From Coriobacteriia bacterium (GTDB lineage: Bacteria; Actinomycetota; Coriobacteriia; WRKU01), in the NCBI GenBank assembly GCA_009777935.1, contig WRKU01000001.1, positions 1 to 64,000 of the forward strand: DNA of 64,000 nucleotides, read 5' to 3'. Of the stretch, positions 1 to 7,703 are shown in pieces. The position numbers were made by a program, and so were the translations under genes. The notes under the pieces are model-generated. The model had not been told where the DNA came from and ran no database searches. It worked only from the letters and a program-made list of their open reading frames with translations. Within the stretch, counting starts at the first letter, position 1, and each line of letters starts with the position of its first letter.

Positions 1-2113
1 TCAGGCCACCCCATGACCCGTACACATCACCACCGTTGTTCACAGAGCCGGCCGTAGCGGCAGCGCCACCACGCGAACGCGACCACCAACTGCGGGTCGT
101 CGTCGACCCTGCGTGATTGGCAGCAATGCCGTAAGCTCGTGGTGCAAGTACGCTCTCTTCGGTAAACGTATTTGTCCCAATATTGGTGAAGTAGCTCAGT
201 ATCTCTTTGCCTGACAGCGGGAAGGCGACAACGCCTTGACCCGTGCTTGGCGATGACGACGTGGGATTCGCTGCTGCTCTGCTCGAAGGCATCGAGATTG
301 CATCCGGATAGTTTTCCGGATTTTGCATGAATGCAATGTTTGCGGCTACGTCAGCGTTCGTGGTGCCTGCCAGTGCTGTCACGCTGGGATGTCCGGTCAA
401 GCCTTCGGTACCAAAGGTACGTGTGCTACCAGCACCTGCGTTGCTGCCGGTGAAATCGGCCTGTACCGCAAGAGACTTGAGATTGTCAGTACCTGAATCA
501 AGACCTGCACCGGTAAGGCCGTTATACCAGCTGTCCATGCCCGCAATAACGGTAGACTGGCCCGTGCCTGCTTCGTTAGTCAGCCAGAAGTTACCCTGGC
601 CCGATGCGTTAAACAATACATTAGCCCAGGCAGCCGTCGGGGTGGCGCCATATACGTAGCGTGTTACCAGCAGGTCATAGGTAACTCCACCGACCGTTGC
701 CTCAGCTATCCTAAAGAACTGTACCGGACCAAAGTCACGCCTTGTCGGGATGACAGGGGTGGGTACCGGCGGAGTCGGCAACGCCTCGACCTCTACCGTG
801 ATAACGGCAGAGACAGTCGTGTTGCTTGCGTCGCGCTCTGCCGGGTCGCTTTCAGTTGAGACCAGTACGCGATAGTTCTCAGAGCCTACTGTAGTCGTCG
901 GCGGGCTGTAGGTCACGTTGGTAGCACCGGAGATGTCGGTCCAAGAATTCTCTAGCTGCCACTGGTAGTAGAGCGGATCGCCCGTTGAGATGGCGTTGAC
1001 CTCAAAGGTCACGGTGTCGTTTTGGATGACCTCGACGAGGCGGTCTGTGTTGCTAAAGTCTTCAGAGATGCCGTTGATGGTGATGCTAAAGCCACCGATA
1101 GGCGGGCCTTCCAGAGGCCAGATGTGGTTGATGACTTCGCGGCCGTTAGGGCCTGCAGCTTGCATCGTCCACGGGCTCTCGCCGCCCTCAAAGGGGTCGG
1201 CACCGTAGCGCATCGCATCAGCATCTTCTTGGCTGACGACTTCCATGGTCAGATCAATTGCGTAGTAAAACGCCTCGCTGCGCAGGCGTGCGTTGTTGTA
1301 GCTGACCGTATTCATAAGAAGGGCGGTGTCAGTATCTGGATCTACGGCAGACGAATAGTAGAAGAATCCGTCTTCGCACAGTACCCACGTGTCAGCAGGA
1401 CGCGATGCATCCCACTGGGCGAAGGTCATGACGCTCACGCTCAAGTCGGTGCGGGTAGGACCGGCTCCACTGCTTCCCCACTCCCAGTACTTGCCAAAAG
1501 GATCGGGCGTTGCTGGTGCTGGCGGCGGATCGTCCCAGGTCGTGCCGTGATTGGTCCAAGAAGTGCTCGGGATAACAAACCAGGGGTTTGCCGTGTCGGT
1601 ATCGATCAGCGAGTTTGTGCCCCAGCCGCTCTCAAGGAGGGTAGCGGCCATCGCATCCATCGCATCGGTGTTAGACGTGTTCAGAGGGGCAAACGGAATG
1701 GGAATGCGAGAGTCTTGGGCTGTCGTAAGGTACTCATTGAGCATGTTGGAGCCGTCGGTGCCTCCATCTTGGAGCCACTGCATGAATTCTTTGGCTTGAA
1801 TACGTGCGATGAACGGCACGTTGCCGGTGTTTTGTACCCAGACTTCCTTGTGCCAGGTATCCTCAGCTTCGCGCGTAAAGACATCGTGCAGTCTCGCTTC
1901 GGGCAGTGCGGCGCGCGCAAACTGGTTGACGGCACGCTGTATCGTACCCCACGCAAATGCTCCAAACAGGAGCAGGAGGAGCGCGATAATGACTGCTATC
2001 GTGGTGTTTTGACGCTTGCGGCTGCGCGGTGCGTCGGTATCCGGGGTGGCACCGGACGAGGCGTCGGAGGTGACGCCAGCGCCAGCGCTTCCCGTAAGTT
2101 TCTCAGGTTTCAT
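1..2113 (-). CDS. Large surface/secreted protein (3' end beyond window): N-terminal TM segment, TasA/camelysin-like 'VQNTGNVPFIARIQ' region, Ig-like region, DUF6273-like C-terminal part
   Basis: Hand translation from ATG at 2113 (-): MKPEKLTGSAGAGVTSD...TIAVIIALLLLLFGAFAWG... with no stop to the window edge; ends ..WWSRSRGGAAATAGSVNNGGDVYGSWGGL. Not in the ORF track because it has no stop in the window. Confidence 0.75.
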   Translation of the reverse strand, partial: MKPEKLTGSAGAGVTSDASSGATPDTDAPRSRKRQNTTIAVIIALLLLLFGAFAWGTIQRAVNQFARAALPEARLHDVFTREAEDTWHKEVWVQNTGNVPFIARIQAKEFMQWLQDGGTDGSNMLNEYLTTAQDSRIPIPFAPLNTSNTDAMDAMAATLLESGWGTNSLIDTDTANPWFVIPSTSWTNHGTTWDDPPPAPATPDPFGKYWEWGSSGAGPTRTDLSVSVMTFAQWDASRPADTWVLCEDGFFYYSSAVDPDTDTALLMNTVSYNNARLRSEAFYYAIDLTMEVVSQEDADAMRYGADPFEGGESPWTMQAAGPNGREVINHIWPLEGPPIGGFSITINGISEDFSNTDRLVEVIQNDTVTFEVNAISTGDPLYYQWQLENSWTDISGATNVTYSPPTTTVGSENYRVLVSTESDPAERDASNTTVSAVITVEVEALPTPPVPTPVIPTRRDFGPVQFFRIAEATVGGVTYDLLVTRYVYGATPTAAWANVLFNASGQGNFWLTNEAGTGQSTVIAGMDSWYNGLTGAGLDSGTDNLKSLAVQADFTGSNAGAGSTRTFGTEGLTGHPSVTALAGTTNADVAANIAFMQNPENYPDAISMPSSRAAANPTSSSPSTGQGVVAFPLSGKEILSYFTNIGTNTFTEESVLAPRAYGIAANHAGSTTTRSWWSRSRGGAAATAGSVNNGGDVYGSWGGL

Positions 2114-2439
2114 GCTGCCCTCATTTCCTCAAGCACCCTAGCTGCCCGTCTCCGTGCGTCGCATGCGCTCCGGCTTACGCGACATCCAGAGTACTCTCGT
2201 TCAAAGCACTCTCGTACTAACATGTTTACGTAATAACATCTATATCTAGTTTAACAGGTCCGGCAGCCGCGCGCTAGTGTTTTGGGGCGGTTTTCATGAT
2301 TGGACCGTAAGGACTCGTGCGGTTTGACAGAACCTTTCCAAAGCGGTAACGTGAGGAGCAAATCAAAGGGCTGCTCACCGAACTCAATGACCACTTGCGG
2401 GCAGATGAGGTTTACTAGAATTTACTAGAAGGTGGATAC

Positions 2440-3036
2440 ATGCATATTGCAATTACCGGTAGCTTGGGAAGCGGGAAAACTACAATCTGCACGTATCTTG
2501 AGCGGAGATACGGCTTTTCGCGGTATTCGACGGGCAGCATACAGAGAAGTTTGGCTGCTGAGCGCAACATGACTACCCTCGAGATGAATGCCTATATGGG
2601 CGAGCATAGCGAGTTTGACAAAATGATCGACGAGGCCGTGGCTCAGATAAACAGAGAAAGAATCGATGAGAATATAGTCTTTGACTCGAGACTTGCCTGG
2701 CATTTTGCGAAAGACTCGTACAAGGTTTTCATCACGGTCGATATCGATGTGGCAGCTGAGAGAGTTTTCAGGGATGATCGCGGAGCCACAGAGAGTTACA
2801 CGTCCAAGGAAGAGGCAAAAGAGTTGCTTGTAGCGAGAGTCGAGGAAGAGCAATCTCGCTACGAACGAATGTATGGCATAGATTATTCGGACTGGAAAAA
2901 TTATGACCTCGTTCTCGATAGTACCCATTGCGACGCAGAGACTTTGGGAGACCTTATCTATCAATTGGCGTTAAGCTCGGCATCAAACTCCTCTGAGCAC
3001 AAGGGTACCCTCCTCATCTCTCCTCGCCGCTTGTAG
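2440..3036 (+). CDS. P-loop (cytidylate/nucleoside) kinase-like protein
   Basis: MHIAITGSLGSGKTTICTYLERRYG: Walker A GSLGSGKTT near N-terminus, LID-like basic region; 198 aa. Confidence 0.7.
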   Translation: MHIAITGSLGSGKTTICTYLERRYGFSRYSTGSIQRSLAAERNMTTLEMNAYMGEHSEFDKMIDEAVAQINRERIDENIVFDSRLAWHFAKDSYKVFITVDIDVAAERVFRDDRGATESYTSKEEAKELLVARVEEEQSRYERMYGIDYSDWKNYDLVLDSTHCDAETLGDLIYQLALSSASNSSEHKGTLLISPRRL

Positions 3037-3562
3037 CCGGCACCCCGAAACTTGTTGCATGGTCAAGCAATGCCACCATAGCACGAGCGTTACTCACACT
3101 CATCGCTCCCAGCTCACCTTTACCGAGAAACGCAAACATGTTGCCTTGATTGAGCCCAAGTTCTTTGGCCATTTGATATTTTGACATCTGCCCGGCATGT
3201 AAACCTTTGAGTACTTTTTCTCGCATAACGCTCTTGAGATGTTTTTCTGCGCTCCTGTCTCTTACCGAAACATAGCTCGCCATAAGCTTTGCGTATCTTG
3301 GCCCAAGAAGTGCCACATCGCCGTCGTGGGCCTCGTAGCGCCTCTCAAACTGCTCATACTCGCCAGCGAATACGGAATCTGCGAGAAGGGCTCTCAAGCG
3401 GCCACCTTGCGCGGTGAGTTTGGCGTAGACGAACAACGGCTCTTTAAGCCGGCCGTTGCCGGCAAGCAAATCATCGACAAGGTTTGTCATACGCAAATCA
3501 GGCGAGTCACTCAGTTCTGTAAGATAGCGCTTGAGAAATCCGCGCAATGTTAATACTCTCAT
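3014..3562 (-). CDS. HTH-containing partner of nucleotidyltransferase (putative toxin-antitoxin component)
   Basis: 182 aa with C-terminal HTH-like 'MSKYQMAKELGLNQGNMFAFLGKGE'; start overlaps stop of upstream NTase gene. Confidence 0.6.
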   Translation of the reverse strand: MRVLTLRGFLKRYLTELSDSPDLRMTNLVDDLLAGNGRLKEPLFVYAKLTAQGGRLRALLADSVFAGEYEQFERRYEAHDGDVALLGPRYAKLMASYVSVRDRSAEKHLKSVMREKVLKGLHAGQMSKYQMAKELGLNQGNMFAFLGKGELGAMSVSNARAMVALLDHATSFGVPATSGEER

Positions 3563-4083
3563 GGCCGATACTCCCGTACATAGTTTCCATAAGCGTGCAA
3601 AAAATTCTTGTGAGATGTCGAGTTTTCACTCAACGCACTCATCCTTGCTTCCTTTTTAAGTTGTTCTAAAAGCGTCCAATTAATCGATCCGAGAATCTTG
3701 TCGCTGGTAAGATCTTGCGTGTCGTTATCTCCCATGCGATGCAGTTTTGAGATAATGCTATCCTCAAGCGACATACAGTAGTAGTAAAGCCGACGACCAC
3801 CCACGCCTTCGAGCAAAACAAGGCGATCCTCATAGTTGTAAGGGAAGCTGTCGCAATATGCTCTCGATTGCATATTGATGTCGTATTCTTGCATCATCGA
3901 ATGTAGCTCACGCGGGGCTTCGAGTGCGTCTATATCGTGGGTAGAACGGATAGTATATTCCATCAATACCAAAGCCGCGCCGCCAACAAGAACCATGCGA
4001 AAGTGTTGACCTTTGTCAAAGACAAGCGAAGCAGCTTCGTCTAAGCGGTCGAGACGATCAAGCAAATCATCACGTAATAACAT
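3559..4083 (-). CDS. Nucleotidyltransferase-like protein (DUF6036-like)
   Basis: FRMVLVGGAALVLMEYTIRSTHDIDAL: NTase GG..D.D motif; 4-bp overlap with downstream gene. Confidence 0.65.
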   Translation of the reverse strand: MLLRDDLLDRLDRLDEAASLVFDKGQHFRMVLVGGAALVLMEYTIRSTHDIDALEAPRELHSMMQEYDINMQSRAYCDSFPYNYEDRLVLLEGVGGRRLYYYCMSLEDSIISKLHRMGDNDTQDLTSDKILGSINWTLLEQLKKEARMSALSENSTSHKNFLHAYGNYVREYRP

Positions 4084-4251
4084 ATTCTCTCATTTCATTA
4101 ATAGTATTATTCAAAAAATAGTTTAGCACACGCTCTGATGACTTGCAAGGATGTGTATCGCCATACCTTGACGATATCAGACGATACTTACCGATTTGTT
4201 ACCCCCCGAGACACTTCATCCTTAACGCACGATGTCCATTTTCTTACTTTT

Positions 4252-4321
4252 AGTATGAGCTGTGATAAAACCGGTTTTGCGATAAAGGTTCTGAATCTCT
4301 TGAGCGAGGTGTTCTCGAAAC
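4252..4321. repeat. Left copy of perfect 70-bp inverted repeat
   Basis: agtatgagctgtgataaaaccggttttgcgataaaggttctgaatctcttgagcgaggtgttctcgaaac; reverse complement found at 5402-5471. Confidence 0.95.
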
Positions 4322-4350
4322 TTGTTACACGGTCATGATTGCTCATATAC

Positions 4351-4380
4351 TTGACAGAAATAATACTAATAGATAGTATT
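4351..4380 (+). promoter_or_regulatory. Promoter/operator of abiEi-like gene
   Basis: TTGACA (4351-4356), 17 nt spacer, TAGTAT (4374-4379); perfect inverted repeat AATACTA(4362-4368)/TAGTATT(4374-4380) over the -10. Confidence 0.6.
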
Positions 4381-4416
4381 TACGTATACCATAAAAAGGA
4401 AAGTACACGGTATTAC

Positions 4417-4977
4417 ATGAACACTATTGAGGCAGTCAAGACATTAACGACGTGGGATCAGCAAGGCCGATACGTCTATTCGACCAGCGATCTTGCAAAG
4501 ATTGTCGATGACCCTACGCCTGCCGCATTTCGCAAAACTATTGAACGGCTCGTGACGCAGGATGTGCTCGTGCGCGCTGCGCGTGGGGTCTACGTATTTG
4601 CGTACAGTAGGCACCTTGGCCCTACCACCATCGAGGATGTCGCGCTCACGTTGCGGCGTGGCGAGTACGTGTTCGAGAGTCTTGAGTCTGCACTTTCCCA
4701 GTGGGGCCGCATCTCACAGATTCCTCTTGACCGTATTACGCTGATGACGACAGGGCGACGGGGCGAATATCGTACTCCCTACGGGGTCATCGAGTTTACC
4801 CACACCGGCGCAAGTCCTACCGAAATCCAGCAAAATATTATTGACCGGCGCGATATTGGCCATCCCATCCCCATCGCAAACGAGGAATACGCCTTACGTA
4901 ACCTCCGTCGAGTCGGACGCAATAGGGCTTTAGTAACCGAGACGGACCGGAAGGAGTCCCGATATGTTGAGGGCTAA
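4417..4977 (+). CDS. AbiEi-type antitoxin-like transcriptional regulator (DUF6088-like)
   Basis: MNTIEAVKTLTTWDQQGRYVYSTSDLAKIVDDPTPAAFRKTIERLVTQDVLVRAARGVYVF: winged-HTH AbiEi-like N-terminus; ATG chosen inside ORF 4339-4977. Confidence 0.7.
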   Translation: MNTIEAVKTLTTWDQQGRYVYSTSDLAKIVDDPTPAAFRKTIERLVTQDVLVRAARGVYVFAYSRHLGPTTIEDVALTLRRGEYVFESLESALSQWGRISQIPLDRITLMTTGRRGEYRTPYGVIEFTHTGASPTEIQQNIIDRRDIGHPIPIANEEYALRNLRRVGRNRALVTETDRKESRYVEG

Positions 4978-5477
4978 TTTTCGTGAAGCAGCTCATGAGA
5001 TTGCTCGTTCTCGAGGGCAGATCTGAGTGGTATTCAAGATGAACTCGAACGCATGCTGATGCGCCACTACGATGTGGAGGTAAAACTTCAGACGCTAAAC
5101 CCCACCGATTCAGACACTGGTGCGCTGGTGTCAAGGTGGCGTTTGCAGCGTCATCCCATATTCGCCATCGTGATATATGGGATTTGCGGTGGATTACACG
5201 CAATCCGGGCATAGACTATCACAATCTTCGAGAACTCGTTGAGCAAAAGATTATTGATTACGGTGCCGAGAAGGTATTCGCTGACGGCCTCGCGCGTGTC
5301 ACAGAAAAGATGCCCGCCCTTGTCGAAGATGCCGAATTCCTTAACCAGATGAAGCGCTTTCTTCCTATTGATGTGCTTGAACAGACGCTTGAACGTGACC
5401 TGTTTCGAGAACACCTCGCTCAAGAGATTCAGAACCTTTATCGCAAAACCGGTTTTATCACAGCTCATACTGTTTGA
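4964..5477 (+). pseudogene. Decayed AbiEii-type nucleotidyltransferase toxin (frameshifted, truncated)
   Basis: ATG at 4964 gives MLRANFREAAHEIARSRGQI*; downstream another frame reads LSGIQDELERMLMRHYDVEV..., then MAFAASSHIRHRDIWDLRWITRNPGIDYHNLRELVEQKI... in a third stretch. Confidence 0.65.
5402..5471. repeat. Right copy of perfect 70-bp inverted repeat
   Basis: Reverse complement of 4252-4321; overlaps the 3' end of the AbiEii remnant. Confidence 0.95.
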
Positions 5478-5502
5478 CAAATGTCAATTTACACCTTACA
5501 AT
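5474..5502 (+). promoter_or_regulatory. higBA promoter/operator
   Basis: TTGACA (5474-5479), 17 nt, TACAAT (5497-5502); TTGACA-AA-TGTCAA palindrome over the -35. Confidence 0.7.
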
Positions 5503-5508
5503 AGTTTC

Positions 5509-5790
5509 ATGATACGCACCTTCGCCAATAAGCAGACTCGTGAGCTCTGGCTCGATGGGCGAGCGCGCAAGGTGCCATCAGAGGTGGTGAAACGCGCGCG
5601 TCGCAAGTTGGCACTCATCAATGAAGCGACTGCGGTTGAACAACTCGTTGAGCCACCGGGCAATCGCCTGCATGCCTTGGCCGGAAATCGCAAAGGACAG
5701 CACGCAATCGCCGTTAATAATCAGTGGCGGATTTGCTTTCGTTTTGAGGGCAAAGATGCCTACGATGTGGAGTTTTGTGATTATCACTAG
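5509..5790 (+). CDS. higB: HigB/RelE-family toxin
   Basis: MIRTFANKQTRELWLDGRARKVPSEVVKRARRKLALINEA...NQWRICFRFEGKDAYDVEFCDYH: HigB signature. Confidence 0.9.
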   Translation: MIRTFANKQTRELWLDGRARKVPSEVVKRARRKLALINEATAVEQLVEPPGNRLHALAGNRKGQHAIAVNNQWRICFRFEGKDAYDVEFCDYH

Positions 5791-5799
5791 AGGGGAGCT

Positions 5800-6117
5800 G
5801 TGATGAGCGTTGCAAACACTGGCATCATGACGTGCCGTCCTGTACATCCTGGTGAGATTTTGCGCGAAGAGTTCATGATGGACTATGGCCTTACCGTAGC
5901 GACGCTCGCCACAAAGCTGGGGCTATCACGCCAAACCGTCAATGAAATAGTGCGCGAGCGCGCGGCCGTTACTCCCGCGATGGCATTACGGCTTTCACGC
6001 CTGTTTGGTACGACCCCTGAACTGTGGGTTGGTTTGCAGCGCAAGGTCGATCTTTGGGATGCCGAGCGCGAACTGAAGCCGACACTTGAACATATCGCTC
6101 CACTCGCCTATGCGTAA
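5800..6117 (+). CDS. higA: HigA-family antitoxin (XRE HTH)
   Basis: RPVHPGEILREEFMMDYGLTVATLATKLGLSRQTVNEIVRERAAVTPAMALRLSRLFGTTPELWVGLQ. Confidence 0.92.
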   Translation: MMSVANTGIMTCRPVHPGEILREEFMMDYGLTVATLATKLGLSRQTVNEIVRERAAVTPAMALRLSRLFGTTPELWVGLQRKVDLWDAERELKPTLEHIAPLAYA

Positions 6118-6271
6118 CGACACACAGCACAAAGAGCGACTCATCACTATGATGGAGCGTGCTCAAAAAGAGATTGCGGATGGTGCCGGTTATAGCGTCG
6201 AAGAAGTCCGGGTTGAGGCCAGAAAGATTATTGAGACTCCAATGCAACACACTCAACCACGCAAGAAATGA
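6110..6271 (+). CDS. Small hypothetical protein, third gene of the higBA operon
   Basis: ATG overlaps the higA stop (ATGCGTAA); 53 aa MRNDTQHKERLITMMERAQKEIADGAGYSVEEVRVEARKIIETPMQHTQPRKK. Confidence 0.5.
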   Translation: MRNDTQHKERLITMMERAQKEIADGAGYSVEEVRVEARKIIETPMQHTQPRKK

Positions 6272-6529
6272 TTGCGCATTATCGTGCGCTCATTCCACTC
6301 GTTATTTTTATAGTGTAATGAAATAGTAATCAAAAAATACCTGCGAGGGTGTTTTGAGTGTGCCTGCTTTTCCGGACTTGAAAGATGCGATGCACCTTCT
6401 CTGGTCGGTTCTGGGGCACGCCCCCACAAGCACACCTACGAGTATACCTACTTTTTTGCGTAAAAGCAATTCAATTTTCTGCTTGACCTTGAGCCTAGGG
6501 CTCGAACGTCTTCGATGATGTAACCGGTG

Positions 6530-7039
6530 TCATCTGCAATCGCTGGTGAATTTGTTGAGGGCTGCGAGCGATTCGGGGCTGAGGCGATCGTCGAGCGTTG
6601 AGGCTGCGTGCTGCGCTTCGTGATCGCGCTGCCACTCTGCGGCGTCTCCACGCAACTCTTCGCCGAACTCGCGCGTGCTCCTACGCATAACGCTTGAGCT
6701 CATGACGGTCCACTGGATGGTGGCGTCACTCGTCACGACCTCGACCGTCTCCCCCTTTTTCCGATAGGTGTGCGAGAGCTTTTCGATGACGCTGTCGGCC
6801 GTTTGCCCGTGGCGCGAGTAGATGACGGTGACGTCGAGATGGCTTTTTGCCGCGCCTGTCGAGGTCGGGTTGTTCGTGCCGTCAAAGACGACGGTGACCG
6901 TTGTAGTCTTCGTTGCGAGCGGTGCTACATCCCCTATGAGGGCATCACGCGCCTGGGCGTATTCGTTGCGCTCGGCGAGTTCACGATAGGGCGAGACCTG
7001 CCGAATCACGTTGTAGCCGTCTATGATGAGATGGTGCAT
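6530..7039 (-). CDS. NYN (PIN-like) domain ribonuclease, YacP/Rae1 family
   Basis: MHHLIIDGYNVIRQVSPYRELAERN...VTVVFDGTNN...VIYSRHGQTADSVIEKL. Confidence 0.85.
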   Translation of the reverse strand: MHHLIIDGYNVIRQVSPYRELAERNEYAQARDALIGDVAPLATKTTTVTVVFDGTNNPTSTGAAKSHLDVTVIYSRHGQTADSVIEKLSHTYRKKGETVEVVTSDATIQWTVMSSSVMRRSTREFGEELRGDAAEWQRDHEAQHAASTLDDRLSPESLAALNKFTSDCR

Positions 7040-7071
7040 ACGATTACCGGAGCCTTCGACCTGGAGCCTGT

Positions 7072-7647
7072 CTACAGTCTTCGGGAGCCGGGAGATGTGA
7101 GTGGCATGGCGTCAGCGCAAAAGCGACACTCATCGGGCTCCCACGAAGCGGCCTCAAGCGTCAAGAGCGGGTAGAACGGGGCATCGAAGGCGCGCTCCCC
7201 TCCACGATCGATGAGCGCAACGACCCCACAGACCTCGCCGCCGCATGCTTCGACGACCGCGCAGACTTCGGCGACGCTCCCCCCCGTCGTCACCACGTCC
7301 TCGACGACGAGCGCACGCGTGCCGGGCGCGACCTCAAAGGCACGGCGTAGCGTCATCGCGCCGCCCTCGCGTTCGGTGAAGATAAAGCGCACATCGAGCG
7401 CCTGAGCAACGGCGAACCCAAAGACAAGCCCGCCGACGGCCGGCGCGATGACGAGGTCGGGCGCGACCTCGGCAGGCAGGCGACGTACCGCCTCCGTGGC
7501 AAGCTTGCTCACCACAGCCGGATACTCACAGACGCGCGCGCACTGCACATAGGTGTCGCTGTGACGCCCGCTCGTCAGCTGAAAGTGTCCACGTCGTATG
7601 GCGTCGGTCTCCTCTAAGATGCCACGGATATCGGTATCGGTCAGCAT
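7072..7647 (-). CDS. pyrE: Orotate phosphoribosyltransferase
   Basis: FQLTSGRHSDTYVQCARV, PRPP motif ALVVEDVVTTGGS; within pyr operon. Confidence 0.95.
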   Translation of the reverse strand: MLTDTDIRGILEETDAIRRGHFQLTSGRHSDTYVQCARVCEYPAVVSKLATEAVRRLPAEVAPDLVIAPAVGGLVFGFAVAQALDVRFIFTEREGGAMTLRRAFEVAPGTRALVVEDVVTTGGSVAEVCAVVEACGGEVCGVVALIDRGGERAFDAPFYPLLTLEAASWEPDECRFCADAMPLTSPGSRRL

Positions 7648-7703
7648 TGCGAACTCCCCTGTTCTTCTCGGTCGCCGGTCATCACTCACCCTCACGCACC
7701 CTT

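Noticed and set aside
1022-2233. 403-aa plus-strand ORF
   Set aside because: Antisense to the long minus-strand surface-protein frame; Arg/Ala/His-rich composition with no recognisable motif.
4138-4338. 66-aa plus-strand ORF covering the left 70-bp repeat
   Set aside because: It mostly translates the inverted fragment of the AbiEii 3' end; no start context or homology.
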